Notes: a model not told the origin generated them from the sequence alone. A DNA stretch of 64,000 nt from Myripristis murdjan (GCF_902150065.1 NC_043994.1:7749913-7813912), one strand, 5' to 3'. Shown: positions 25,866-38,600, numbered from the stretch's first letter. Numbers and translations: made by a program.

Positions 25866-28800
25866 CGTGTGTGCGTGCGCATGTGTGTGCATTTGTGTTT
25901 CATAGGTGTTACCATGAGTGTGATCCTGGATTTGTCCTACACTGTAAGCATCTGGATCTCTGCTGCAGTGGCCATTATCTACACACTGCTGGGAGGTCTC
26001 TACTCTGTGGCCTACACAGACATCATACAGCTCATTCTCATTTTTCTGAGCTTGGTGAGTTATTCCTCTTCCTATGCCCTATTTTGGTAAGAGGTCAGTT
26101 ACAAACCTACAAGCCTTGGTCTTATGACCAAAACAATTTCTCAACTTTTTCCAGTCCATTATTGAGTCTGACACTGCCCCCTGTTAGCCATGGTTGGGAA
26201 ATTGAATTTCACTAAACAATCACCAGAAACTCACATTTTCACCCACTGTGACGTTATTTTCAGTGGACAGCTGCTTTAGCCAGACTGGGGTCAGGGTTAG
26301 CACTATTGCAAATCGGTCTAACTTAGCAACTTTACCCACGTACAGGAACATCAGTGTTGGCACTGTGTGGCATTTATGGCAAATCAATTTGTTTGCGAAA
26401 GGGATCATCAGAAATGCAAGAACTCTCTATCGCCAAAAAGCCAATGAAAAATATTTGGATGAGTGATTAAATGAAGTCAGGCTAATTCTAGCACTGTTCA
26501 AGGGCTTTAGTTTGTTATTAGCTGCTAGCTAGAGCTAGCTGATAAATTTAAATCAAACTTTTGCTAAATCCAGTCAGCAAAACATCTTCCCCTCTGAAAT
26601 GCATTCAGTGCACAATGTTGCGGTGCTTTGAGTGGTTTTAGTTTTAATTTATTTAAAACAATGTCCATAGCAGCATTTATAACTTTATCATCCATTTTCT
26701 CATGTTAGCCAGTGTTTGCTAATATGCTATGACCCCCTCTGGCTCTGGCAAATGTAACCTTCCATAGTGTGACTAATACCAAGAGTAGGTTACTAGAATA
26801 CACCCATTAATAAGCACCCCTCACTATTTGTAGTTTTATGCAAGGTTTTTTATGAAGATCAGCATCTGAGAAACCTGTATTCTGCCTCAATGACAAAATT
26901 CATCCTGAGAGCATCATTCATTTGGGGAATACTGAAGTGTTCTTACATAAAGTATACTGTAGTTTATTCAGTGCCTTTCTTTCTACACAGTGGCTGTGTG
27001 TCCCCTTTGCTATGATGTGCCCGGCCTCTTTGGACATCACCAAGACGGCTTTCAACTACACCTTTCAGCCTCCCTGGGTCGGTACACTGGAGGCAGACAG
27101 AGCCTGGAAGTGGATTGATAATTTTTTACTGCTGGTAGGGGTTTTCACTGGATGGATTCTCATGCATAACCACAACCAGACAGATTAAAACTAGTCATGA
27201 TAAATCAAGCTTGTTCAAGGTGGGCTTTGGACTCCAACAACGATAGTCCCCTGTCCTGCTTGTGGTATTCTTTCACAGGATAGCAATTTGCAGCAAAGGT
27301 CTGGAAAATGTCCACTTCTGTGATGTAGGGTGACATCTCTGCTGTTTATGGTTGATATCATTCTTCTGGCCTCATTGCACTGTGATTTCTCATGTGCACT
27401 GGTGCAATGTACATCTGAGTATGATGCTGTAAGGATAAGGGTAGGCATCTCCAAATCTGAGGCCATCTAAGCCCTGTTCCATCTACCTGAGGGGTGTGCA
27501 ACTACCTCAACTAGAAGAGCTCAGGTATGTGGGAGTTTTGTTCACAAGGGAGAATAAAAGGGATCCTGAGATTGACCACCTTTTTGATGTGTCACATACA
27601 ATTTTGTGGGCATAATATCAGACTGTAGTGGTGAAGAGAGAGCAGAGCTATAGGGCAAAGCTCTTGATTTACCAAATGATCTTCATTTCACCCCTCACCT
27701 ATGGCCACAAGCTCTTGATGGTGACCCAAAGAATGAGATCACAGATACATGTGGCTTCACTCTCAGCAATCTGAAAGGACCTCAGAGTTTACCTGCTGTT
27801 CCCACACATTGAGAGGAGAAGGTGGTGCCTGCTAAGGATGCTCACTGGATGCCACCTTTTGGTGGTGTACCAGGCACAACTTGTTGTGAGGAGACCCAAG
27901 ACACACCAGAGTGACAATATCTTCAGTATGCCTCGCTAGAAGGGAATAAAGGACTAAGCTCTCGGTGTGCCTGGGAAAGCTCTTCCTTGCAGGAAGGGGT
28001 GGAGGAAGTTGTTGTGTAAAAGGACATCTGTTCTATTAACCCTGTTACCAAAGACACTTCTTTGAAGCATATGAACGCTGTAGTGTACTGCTTCCAATAA
28101 TGATGCCACCTGAGGTGAGCCCTACTAATCAGCCTCTGGATTAAGAACTGTTGTTTCCACTCAAGGATCGCTTGCTAAGACAGACTTTTTCATCATGACC
28201 AAAATTATCAAGAAAAGTACATCATTAGTAATTAGATTTCAGCAAATTCCATATATGTGATTTTTTTTTCAAAGGAAAAGGCTTTTAGAATTTAAGCTAA
28301 AAAATAATTTTGATTTGTTGTACATTATAACCCATGACTTGCATTTGTCTCACTCTAAGGGCCTGGGGAACCTGGGTCTTCAGAACTTCCACCAGAGGAC
28401 CCTATCTGCCTCGTCCTCATCCACAGCCAAGGTCATTTGCTTTGCTGCTGCTTTCATTGTTCCCACCTTAGGAATCCCTCCCATTCTCCTTGGGGCGGTG
28501 GCTGCATCAACAGGTACTGTAACCACCAGTGAAAGTTACTTAGAAAATGTAATGTATTACTCATTATGTAGACTATTGTTCCATTTAAAAAGTACTCACA
28601 TAACTGAAATAATTACTCAACAGGATAAATAAGTACTTTCAGTACTGGTTACTCCCCCTCCTGGCACAAATGTATAACATAATCTAAGCTATGGTGTTTG
28701 TATGGTTTTATGTAGCCCAACAGTGCAGCTGTAATTGCTATCCGTCCATTTTAACCATTGCTCCAAAACCAACATGTACAACAGCTGCGTGACATGATGA

Positions 28801-30268
28801 GTATTAATCCCCATTATTGAGTGAGGAGAATAAAGTAGAGCTCTTGACCACCTCAGAACTAACACTGGAATGAATGAATGAATCAGGCTTTGGCTTAAAT
28901 TTTTTTTAATTGTTCAGTTGGACTGCTCCTCCACATAGAGTGCTTTACACATGCCAGTATCCTGGCAGATAGTCTAAACAGAGGATGTACAAAAGAAAAC
29001 CCTAAACTTCCAATGGCTGAAAGTGAGTATAATCTGTATTTGACATCTTTTGTTTCACTTTATAGCTACACGTGTAGGTTAAATTAATTTGAGCAAGTAG
29101 GGTGAATGTATGGTTTCTCGGTTGGTAGAGATGGGACACTCTTTCCTTTTACTGCTCCACTTCATGATTTAGGCTGATAAGATCGGTGTATTTTTATGTA
29201 TAAAGCATGCCTAATGTATCTTTAAAAGAATTCTGAAATAGCACACTAGTACACATTGAATTTCATGGGATTTATTTGTATTTTGATACATTTTTTTTAC
29301 CTGTGTGTTTGTTTATCTCCTCTCCTCCTGTGTTCGTCAGACTGGAACCTGACCTCTTATGGTTCTCCTGCTCCATTTGAACGTGGCGAGACGGGTCTAG
29401 TCCTGCCCATCGTCCTGCAGCACCTCACCCCACCCTTCATTTCGATCATTGGTATCGGAGCCGTGGCTGCTGCTGTGATGTCTTCAACTGACTCTGCCTT
29501 GCTGTCTGCAGCCTCCATCTTCACCTCCAACATCTACAAGAGCATCCTGAGGACCCAGGTGAGGACGAGGACAGATTATGGGCCACGTCAATGGGCCCAT
29601 TGCCCAGGGACATCTGACTAGAAGCTTTATCTAAAGATGCTTGTGTCCATGGGTCTGTCATCCTTGTTTTACTCCTCTAAATCAGGATATTTCTCCTTTG
29701 TCTCCCCCCTTTCTCCTAGGCATCAGAGAGGGAGATCCAGTGGGTGATCCGTGTCTCTGTGGTGGTTGTGGGCCTTGCTGGTACATCGCTCACCTTCCTG
29801 GACAACAGTGTCCTGATGATCTGGATGCTGCGATCAGATCTCACCTACACCCTCATGCTCCCACAGTTGGTCTGCGTCCTCTTCTTCAACATCTCCAACG
29901 GTTATGGGGCTATTATGGGCTGCATTGTTGGGATGTTGTTGAGAGTGCTGAGTGGGGAACCATTACTTGGGTTGCCAGCAATCCTCAAATTCCCAGGATG
30001 CACTCTTGTAAACGGTGTTTACATCCAGCGTTCTCCCATCAGGACCATCTGCATGCTCTCTGCTGTGGTGGCCATTTTGTTTTTCTCCTACCTGGCTTCT
30101 CTACTTTTCAACAAGGGCTTGGTTCCTGAGAAATGGGACGTGTTTGAAGTGAAAATCCGGCAGTCGCCGCAAACACAAGGTGGGAGCAAAACTGACATGG
30201 TCGACAAGAACTTAATGCATAATGAGAACGATGAAGTGTCTGAACCAATGTTAGAATCAACATGTTAG
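18463..30268 (+). CDS. slc5a7-like: SLC5A7-like (high-affinity choline transporter-like) sodium-coupled transporter
   Basis: Eight coding exons: 18463-18646, 20304-20417, 24842-24997, 25906-26054, 26991-27134, 28360-28513, 29341-29558 and 29720-30268. All have GT-AG borders and consistent phases, giving 555 residues (human SLC5A7 has 580, also in eight coding exons). The start is in a strong context (ccaccATGG). It is a plasma-membrane symporter of the SLC5 sodium/solute family with about 13 membrane segments. The canonical member takes choline into cholinergic terminals. Family landmarks are present: [17 protein letters not shown] sequence around residues 55-65, [10 protein letters not shown] in exon 4, [16 protein letters not shown] in exon 7, and E453, the counterpart of human Glu451. 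Two departures stand out. The near-invariant GGIPWQAYFQ reads [11 protein letters not shown] (residues about 251-261), and the cytoplasmic tail is short, lacking a clear copy of the human endocytic motif DKTILV. I read it as a fish paralogue of SLC5A7 rather than the orthologue. Substrate is inferred. Confidence 0.9.
19403..19466. repeat. (CA)n microsatellite in intron 1
   Basis: An uninterrupted CA run about 30 units long in intron 1 of the SLC5A7-like gene. Confidence 0.95.
20557..20790 (-). mobile_element. MITE family R, copy 4 (inverted)
   Basis: The complement of the family core is seen: gtaggaggacagtagtggtg and gctccaaatgctagctgtta. The near end reads gaagggatggttccacc. It lies in intron 2 of the SLC5A7-like gene. 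Confidence 0.75.
21061..21194 (+). repeat. Common fish interspersed repeat (LINE/SINE-tail type)
   Basis: It starts with an attcattcattcat run, then ctaaaccgcttatcctcact, agggtcgcggggg and ccagtccatcgcagggtg. I recognise this text as a very frequent teleost repeat but cannot assign the parent element with certainty. Confidence 0.65.
21229..21372 (+). mobile_element. MITE family R, copy 5 (truncated)
   Basis: It has the family words ggctaacagttagcatttgg and gaagatagcaccgcta and the right end gggtgaactatccctttaa. The left part is replaced by the neighbouring repeat. Confidence 0.7.
21728..22129. mobile_element. Tc1/mariner-type MITE
   Basis: The left end reads cagtgccttgcataagtctt and, further in, cagtgttacaaccaggaatt. 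The right end mirrors this (aattccaggttgtaacactg). The left end lies next to a TA dinucleotide. There is no transposase frame. The cagtgccttgc end is typical of fish Tc1-like derivatives. Confidence 0.7.
23876..24515. mobile_element. 640-bp MITE in intron 2 of the SLC5A7-like gene
   Basis: Terminal inverted repeats: gtttctttattatgcaa at the left and ttgcataataaagaaac at the right, followed inward by a caaacagaa-like word on both sides. The interior repeatedly uses tttggattTGCaaa-like and ttTGATTgcaa-like words in both orientations. No coding frame. Confidence 0.75.
25801..25882. repeat. (TG)n microsatellite ending about 25 bases before the exon 4 acceptor
   Basis: About thirty TG units, then a TGCG-rich stretch, then catttgtgtttcatag and exon 4. 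It takes the place of a normal polypyrimidine tract. Confidence 0.9.
27205..28020 (+). mobile_element. Degenerate 3-prime end of a fish non-LTR retrotransposon (LINE, RTE/Rex type)
   Basis: It lies in intron 5 of the SLC5A7-like gene. The order of words follows the familiar end of a teleost LINE: atctccaaatctgaggccat, agagcagagctatagggcaaagctct, acccctcacctatggccaca, gaaagaatgagatcacag, gaggagacccaagacacacc and tggaggaagttg. The frame is broken in many places, so it is an old copy. The clade is my best guess from memory. Confidence 0.65.
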
Positions 30269-32754
30269 GTATGAGTGAAGAATAATGTGTAAATAAGAAA
30301 TCTTATTTGAAATACATTTTTATGTATTTTTTAATCTGTATGGACTAGTTTGAGAACAAATATATGCAATATTTGAAAGATACTAAGATACTAAGTATCT
30401 TCTGTTTTATTTTTTTTTTGTATACTTTTACAATGGAGAACAAAGCTAATTGAAACACAGTTTCACAGCTCTGCTCTCCATGTTTTGAGCTCAGTGTTTT
30501 CTCTGTAATTATATGTAGCAGTGTTGTTTAAGGGTAAGTAACTTTGATTTCATAGCCATCCATGCTTTTGTCCAATTTATAGTTCTAGTGCAGACTGCGA
30601 TGCAAAAATCTGTTTCTCTGGATGGTTTAACTTTATTAAAAAAACGCACCTACTTTTTATTGTTTAAGAGGGACATTTGGTTAAATAATACATGAAATCT
30701 CCATTTTCTCGAACAGCTGTGGTAGTGTTCTTGCTGTGCTGCGCTTCTGCTGAATGAATACAGAGAACACGTCGGCAGAGAAACTTAAACAATCCAGTGA
30801 TGGGCTCTTGTATGTGGAGAATGCCAACTGATCAAATTATGTTATACTCAGGGCTGGGGAAAAACAGATTACAGTAGCAAAGATGCTACAGTAATCTGAA
30901 ATATGCAACTATAATAATTTAAGTAAAGAAAAATCCATCCTACCTCTCACCATCGGCATTTCCCCCCCTCACACTTGCATACAACCATTTTAAGGTTAGA
31001 GATATACGTGTAGTTCCATGTCAGGGTGCTATGGCTTGAACCCTTGAACTCCTCACTACTAGTTGCTCACCAATCTAGAATTTAAATGGTGCTTTTTGTA
31101 GCATTGCAACATCAATAAATCTATACCACTTTAATTTGGAGACATTTTCAGTTACCATAAACAAACAAGACCACCCAGCCTCTATACTGCCTTTTACATT
31201 GTGCGGCATTGAGTTTGATTTGGTGTGAAATCTGCTGGTTTGCCTTTGGCACAAAACAGTAGGGGATGTCCCTTTTCCAGAGCAAACAAAACAAAAGTTT
31301 TCAGATTGTCTGGCAACAGAAGGAGTGAATGCAACCATGGGAAATGTGGTCTTAATTTTGAGAAACAGCAGCACTAACAATGGGTGTGAGACAGAGGCTT
31401 CCAATCACTTTGACTATGGTTTGATTTGTTTATGGTTTACATTGTACTGCCAAACAAGCTCACACAATGGTGACGAAGCCCTTCATAAAACTCCCTGCAT
31501 TACTGCGACATTGCAAAGCTGGTGTCTGTGGTGACATTCCCCTGTGCTGGTGCACAGCTGACCCTCAGTATCACATTGTCACGATTCCTTGTCTTCACAT
31601 GTGACAGTTAATACTTAAATTGTGTAACTGAAAGTGGAACATGGATATTTACTTCATCTGATGATTCCATAACTTTCTCAAAGTTGTTGTTTTTTCGTTT
31701 TTTTGGTGAAGATTCAAAGGTATTTCCGTTTGACCCAGAAGTGTGTTTAATTAACTGCCACAAGAGGGAGACAAATCATACAGAAGTGGAAAAAAAAGTT
31801 CCATACTGATGTATGAAATGCTACACATAGCATCTTTAAGAGTATTCTGCTGTATAAGTGACTGTGGATAATGGTATCAGCTAAATGCTAAAATGTAAAT
31901 GTAATTACAGTTGTATCAAGCCCTTTGTCAGTGTTTTAAGTGTGCATGCTTAGCATTCTTACTGCTTTGAGAATATACCGATTGTAGAGGACAAAACCTG
32001 ACATTATGGGTTCTAGTCTTATTAATGTGTGACTTACAATAATATCTAGCCTACACTGATCATGCAGCAGGGACCCTTTCTGTGTGTGTGCGTGTGTGTA
32101 GTGCTGGGGGGGTAAGTGGCTGCAACACATGTCCTGGTTGCCCTCTTCGCTCCCCCTGATGGCTGTGTCAATCTTAGTCAAGGTAACAATATATCAGCAA
32201 GGCATTATTTGAAGTGCCATCTTGCTCCTGACTTGACTGTCTGCCAAAAGCTGCGGTGGAACAATCGTGCCAGTGGGATGGGTTACACTGATTTATATAA
32301 GTGTCGTCTATAATAAGGCAGCATTGCTGTTTCAAAGCAGCAGAGTCAGCCGCCCACTTAGCCTATTGCTGTTTAGATGAATGGTGAAGTTGGTGCTGAG
32401 GTTGAGAAAAGTGGGTGGAAGGTGGATTAAGTGGATGCATAAGTGCAGGTATAATGTTGAAACTGAACGTTGTTGTGCAGATTAGGTTTGCATCACTATT
32501 TACCTTTAATATTACATTTCAGCTAATGGGCAATCACTGCCATCTACCACCAAGATGATGGATGTTCTTCTCTTACCAGAGCTACATCAAAACAGCCTAT
32601 AAAAACTGGAATTAAATTTGATTTATTAATGCATTTTTTGACAGGAGTGTTTGTAATTTTTGGCATGGTCAATTTTTGGTATGGTCAATTTGAAATTTAC
32701 TGAATATATTTAGTGCTAAAATCATTGTATTGGCCTTCAAAAAAAATCCATATT
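30269..32754. other. 3-prime UTR of the SLC5A7-like gene and intergenic DNA
   Basis: The 3-prime UTR begins here. No further exon or recognisable repeat was supported. Confidence 0.4.
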
Positions 32755-32755
32755 G

Positions 32756-32850
32756 GTCAAACTCTATTGCAGATAGCAATTATCATACTAATATTAATAC
32801 TAATCCTACTAATAATAATAGCAATCAGGAAACAGAAAGTCAGTGTAACT
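32756..32850. repeat. Segment X, copy 1 (also at 37326-37405)
   Basis: It begins tctattgcagatag and runs through a TAATA-rich stretch to atcaggaaacagaaagtcag. The second copy lies in cox20 intron 3, directly after the duplicated segment D, in the order D-X rather than X-D. Confidence 0.75.
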
Positions 32851-33199
32851 CATGTAAAATAGGTGTTAAATGCTCCCTGGTTAAAACCCTACCCTGTTTT
32901 GCATGCATGTTTTGCATGTTTGCACTACATGTGGTTCCATGCATCTGAGCTCCATCCAATGAACTGGGTTTGCATCATCATTTTGAATGTTACCTATGAG
33001 TTTGGTGACATAGCAACTAATTGCATGAAAGTAGCACTGTGTAACATCAGCCTAAAACAACAAGTCAGCCGAACATCTACCATCCCCACTCTTTCCTATA
33101 ATAAATGTTCGAGCCACGTGTCCAAAAAGAATATTTACATCATAATCTGTGTACTTGAAAATGTGGCCTAAATGTTAGCTGTGTCCTAGAATTAGAGAA

Positions 33200-33485
33200 A
33201 CAGGCTTGAAACCGGCAGGTTGGTGGTTAGATCCTTGGACTGGCAGGAAAAATGTGGGTGGTGGGAGTGAATGAACAGCAATCTCCCCTCTGTCAATAAC
33301 CATGGCTGATCTGCCCTTGAGCAAGGCACTTTACCACCAACTGCTCCAGTGGAGCTGCTCTGTGCCAAGTGTGTTGTATTGGGCAGCTCCCAGGTGTGAA
33401 TGTAATGAACTCTGTGAATGTGCAGGAGGGCGTTGCTGAAAAAGAACGTGTGCTTAGCGTACTACCCTGAGTAAATAAAGATAAA
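33200..33485 (+). mobile_element. tRNA-derived SINE
   Basis: A B-box-like ggttagatcc follows an accggcaggttggtgg head. The body reads ccttgagcaaggcacttta and gggcagctcccaggtgtga and ends in gagtaaataaagataaaa. This matches a common acanthomorph SINE type. Its 3-prime two thirds also form the start of the duplicated segment D. Confidence 0.7.
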
Positions 33486-34626
33486 AACCAAAAATGTACC
33501 AGTGTGGCCAGTGGTACCATTGGTACCATTGCTTTTATTTTATGGCCAATGAATTCAGACTACTGCAGTCCTTGATATGAGAGTGCTTACAAAAGGAATT
33601 CACTGCAAAAATATCCATGTGAACAAGTCATTTAGCACTCAGTTCTTCAATTGTGCAGATCCATCCTTTTAGACCTGTACTCTTGGAAGACTACCATCCA
33701 ATGCTTGTTGTAAAGATGGAGGAGTATGTGGCAGTTCATTAGTAAGAGCAAACTAGTCTCAATAAAAAAGGGAACGCATCACAATTGAATCCATGGAAAC
33801 ATTATGGAAGATGAAAACTGTTTTCCAGACGGGCAAAGTCATGGAAAATGGCATGTGTACACACTGGTCATCATCTCAGCTGGTAGATGTAGGCACCTGT
33901 GAATAAATAATGACTTTCAACTTGATGTGTGTGATCGGCTGTATTTCAAGATATTCACAGTTTGAAGCCATGGGACTGCGTGAGGGCTGATGCAGGGGAG
34001 CACCCACACAGCAGCCTATGTTCATCGACAACATGAACATGGAGTGACATCTAATGGCCATCTGGTGGTAAAACAGTACCACCAAGCTTGGGCTCAGCCA
34101 GTTTTTAATAACTTGAATTAGTTAAAGGTGTGTTGAGAGCTTGGACAGTATTAGTAATACATCAAAGCTTCTTCAACAATAGCAAACACCCATTATTGAT
34201 GAGAGAGTACCAAATAAACACCTGCAAAGTAAATTCCTTTGACTTTGACTGGACATCCTGCTGGCCTGATTCATCTTTTTCTTGCTGGACAATACCTTGT
34301 CAGTTGACCTTCTTTGCTCAGTCTGTCCACAGATGATGACATTTCCTATATGCAATTACTTTAGGAGCTGCTAAGACAGCCAGCAACTTCATTAGTCTCG
34401 TATACTGAAATTTGCTTTCATGAGTTATTTTGTCAAAGTAGAGGTCACATTTTTTAAATGATACACATCATGGCTTAACTTTCCTTATCCTTAAAGGACA
34501 GACTGCACACACCAACCCTTTGTTCAATTAACAGTTTATTCACCATACAATCAGGCAAAAACTAAATAATAAAATAATTATGGCTGCCCTGATGTGCTAC
34601 CCTCTTACTGACCATTTTTACATAAA
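33250..34626. repeat. Segment D, copy 1 (about 98 percent identical to 35947-37325)
   Basis: About 1.38 kb matches cox20 intron 3, with roughly 27 substitutions and one short indel counted by eye. Open frames inside it occur in both copies and have no gene character. The right edge is the cataaaaac word shared with the copy. Confidence 0.9.
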
Positions 34627-35615
34627 AACAATCATTCAGAGAACCAGCAGTCCCATAACATTACACAACAGACAGTGCAATAAATATAAGACCAGTTCTG
34701 TCTGACACACTGGCTGCTTCACAGTTCTGTGTAAGTTTATATGCAATCCTTATATATAAAATGGAGAATAGATGCCTGTTTGTGACACATAAGGGAAGGG
34801 TCTAGAGTCTAGACCTTTCCTTCATGTATGCCATATTTCCACCAGCTCTGAATAAAAAAAACCCCTAAAAAATAAACCAATTTCAGTCTGTAATGAAATC
34901 AACAACCCCTCCTCTGATGTAGGGCGTGTACACTTAGATCATTTTCTGGCATTTTAAGCCTCTTTAAACTTAAAACCATTCTGAGCCATTGCATTGAAAA
35001 TACACAACACAGTAATTTAAAACAAAAACAATGGTTTCCATTTTTTTCCCTATGCTATTATATGTGAATTTTATTTTCTGGTTTTCTGGATTTATTTTTA
35101 TACTGTTTTTTGGACTGGCTCACGAGTGGCTAAGGCTGTTTTCATGGTACCACCACAGAAATGCCAGAAAAAAATGAGCCAGCTGCACAAGAGAACAAAC
35201 CTCAAAGCATGTGGTGCTATTACATTACAGCCTGAGGGCAGTGGAGTTCTCTACTGTGTTTTATAGTTGGTTAAGAGACTAGGAAGGAGTCACTGAAACC
35301 ACAGGAGGCCAGGCATCAGGGTAGATGGCAGTGAGAATTCATCTTGTGAATGTCCCGGTCCAAGTGCTCCAAGTCAACAAAAGATGGAATTAATGATTTC
35401 AGGATTGTTTTGACATGTGGATATGAATTGTGATACATCTCAGGCAAGACAGTGGGGCTGGTGCATGAGAACTAAAGCCGAGTTTTTCCTTTCTGTCAAT
35501 GAGATTGAAGGCTTTCCCTGGCATGCAAAATGACTGTTTAGGAAGATGTTGGACACATCTGCACGCTCTCTTGTCATTTGGAAATTGCAATAGTCAAAAC
35601 AAGCTGGTTGAGGGG
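34627..35615 (-). other. cox20 3-prime UTR and downstream sequence
   Basis: No other gene is seen. On the minus strand, candidate AATAAA signals lie near 35097 and 34538 (TTTATT on the plus strand). The nearer one would give a UTR of about 540 bases. Confidence 0.4.
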
Positions 35616-38600
35616 TCACGAGGGTCCAGGTGGCGTCTCGAGCCTGGGTTTGCCTGTGGGGTCCAGACTGGTCCCTTCATAAATGACTTTGTTCTTGAGG
35701 CCATCCTGGATCACCCTCTGCTGCATACGTAGCTTAGCGTTACTCATTCTGCAGTAGAACCTGCAGAGAGGGATATACAGCTGGTTGCTTCAGGTGCACT
35801 TGACAGTTTTTCATTAAAAACATAACTGTGGTGCAGCCAAGTCTCTGTGGTCTGAACTTAACATGTAGAACTGTATGAACTGGAGGAAAGAGGTTATGAA
35901 AAAGAGCATGTGATCATCAATGGAACAAACTATGGCCATGACCCAAATGTGGTGGGAGTGAATGAACAGCATTCTCCCCTCTGTCAATAACCATGGCTGA
36001 TGTGCCTATGAGCAAAGCACTTCACCACCAACTGCTCCAGTGGAGCTGCTCTGTGCCAAGTGTGTTGTATTGGGCAGCTCCCAGGTGTGAATGTAATGAA
36101 CTCTGTGAATGTGCAGGAGGGCGTTGTTGAAAAAGAACATGTGCTTAGCGTACTACCCTGAGTAAATAAAGATAAAAAACAAAAAATGTACCAGTGTGGC
36201 CAGTGGTACCACTGGTACCATTGCTTTTATTTTATGGCCATTGAATTCAGACTACCGCAGTCCTTGATATGAGAGTGCTTACAAAAGGAGTTCACTGCAA
36301 AAATGTCCATGTGAACAAGTCATTTAATCTAGCACTCAGTTCTTCAATTGTGCAGATCCATCCTTTTAGACCTGTACTCTTGGAAGACTACCATCCAATG
36401 CTTGTTGTAAAGATGGAGGAGTATGTGGCAGTTCATTAGTAAGAGCAAACTAGTCTCAATAAAAAAGGGAACGCATCACAATTGAATCCATGGAAACATT
36501 ATGGAAGATGAAAACTGTTTTCCAGACGGGCAAAGTCATGGAAAATGGCATGTGTACACATTGGTCATCATCTCAGCTGGTAGATGTAGGCACCTGTGAA
36601 TAAATAATGACTTTCAACTTGATGTGTGTGATCGGCTGTATTTCAAGATATTCACAGTTTGAAGCCATGGGACTGCGTGAGGGCTGATGCAGGGGAGCAC
36701 CCACACAGCAGCCTATGTTCATTGACAACATGAAGATGGAGTGACATCTAATGGCCATCTGGTGGTACAACAGTACCACCAAGCTTGGGCTCAGCCAGTT
36801 TTTAATAACTTGAATTAGTTAAAGGTGTGTTGAGAGCTTGGACAGTATTAGTAATACATCAAAGCTTCTTCAACAATAGCAAACACCCATTATTGATGAG
36901 AGAGTACCAAATAAACACCTGCAAAGTAAATTCCTTTGACTTTGACTGGACATCCTGCTGGCCTGATTCATCTTTTTCTTGCTGGACAATACCTTGTCAG
37001 TTGACCTTCTTTGCTTGGTCTGTCCAAAGATGATGACATTTCCTATATGCAATTACTTTAGGAGCTGCTGAGACAGCCAGCAACTTCATTAGTCTCGTAT
37101 ACTGAAATTTGCTTTCATGAGTTATTTTGTCAAAGTAGAGGTCACATTTTTTAAATGATACACATCATGGCTTAACTTTCCTTATCCTTAATGGACAGAC
37201 TGCACACACCAACCCTTTGTTCAATTAACAGTTTATTCACCATACACTCAGGCAAAAACTAAATAATAAAATAATTATGGCTGCCTTGATGTGCTACCCT
37301 CTTACTGACCATTTTTACATAAAAACTCTATTGCAGATAGTAATTATCATACTAATACTAATATTACTAATAATAATAGTAATCAGGAAACAGAGAGCCA
37401 GTGACCTACAAGTGAGTGGAGGACGACCTGTGGTGACCTACCATGATCCCAGTGTGGTGAGCATGAAGCCTGCAAATCCCACGTCAAAAGACCTCCTCAC
37501 TCGACCTGCAGGTGACCAGAGAGAATTCCGATCAATTTCAGAATTCATTTGGTCCTTTCCCATACCAATGTAAGAAGTGTGGTTGTTTGATTTTCAATCC
37601 ACAGGAACAGGCATTTCATTTAATTTCCAAAAGACATGTGTTGAGCTTTTCCCAGTCAGTACTTGTCAGAGAGTGACGTGCGAGAGGCAGCAGAACTGGC
37701 TCTCAGAGGCAGCTAGGTTAAATGTCAAACCCAAGTAAGTGTTATATTTTCACATTATGGTCTCAATGCATAGTAGAAATTACTATTAAAACAGCTTTGG
37801 ATATTGTTTTGAATTGCTTAAGACATAATAAAGGTCTCAATTTCACAAAACGATGCATGAAGCTACCGATGACTATCAACATCTATCTAATGTCAAAATG
37901 TCTGCTGGTTGGCCACATCATTCTGATGTACAAAAAATTGACTCAAAATAGAGAAATTAACGATGAGAGAGAGCAGCTCAATATATGATAATTGTTTTTC
38001 AAATATTACAATCATGGCTCACAAAGGACATTAAAGCTTTCCATTTTTTACTATTTCTCATGAAAGCAGTGTATCCTGTTGTTGCTACAACAACTCAATC
38101 TCCCCATGTCTCACCATATATACACACTAGACTAAAGTTCAGACTCACTGGTGGCCAAAAAGTGCAGCATGCCAGCGACTAGTGAACCTCCAGCTCCGTG
38201 CAGGATGGCCTCTCTGGCACATGGAGTGTTCTGGACATCCAGAATACCCAGCACCTTGAAGCCCTGAAGGACAGACAGACACCAAAACAAGGGGATAAGC
38301 ACAGACCACGCATGCAACATGTACTGCATGACGTCAAGGCGAGGCCAGATTAAAAAAAAAAACGTTGCAGTTTAACGTGGTCTCCGTTTTCAGCAAATTC
38401 ATGGGCATGGCAAGGCACGACTTAAGACTTCAATCATCGGTATCGACTTTTCAATTCGGCACACATTCAGCTGCACATATTAAGATGGCAATTAATTTAA
38501 GAGTTGCTGGGTGAATCCCTTGAATGCTGATTTGACCAGTCGCACCAAGCATTGAATTGTCTGAATTGTAAACGAAGTCTGGTGTGGAGTTATCTTTCTA

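Noticed and set aside
25712-26215. A plus-strand 167-codon frame across the TG run
   Set aside because: An out-of-frame reading over exon 4 of the SLC5A7-like gene and its TG-rich intron.
33876-34355. Open frames repeated at 36573-37052
   Set aside because: They recur only because segment D is duplicated. They have no splice context, domain or codon character.
37277-37573. A plus-strand open frame resembling a small single-pass membrane protein with a cytoplasmic tail
   Set aside because: It spans the D-X junction, the TAATA-rich segment X (which gives the Ile/Leu run) and the antisense of cox20 exon 3. It is a shadow.
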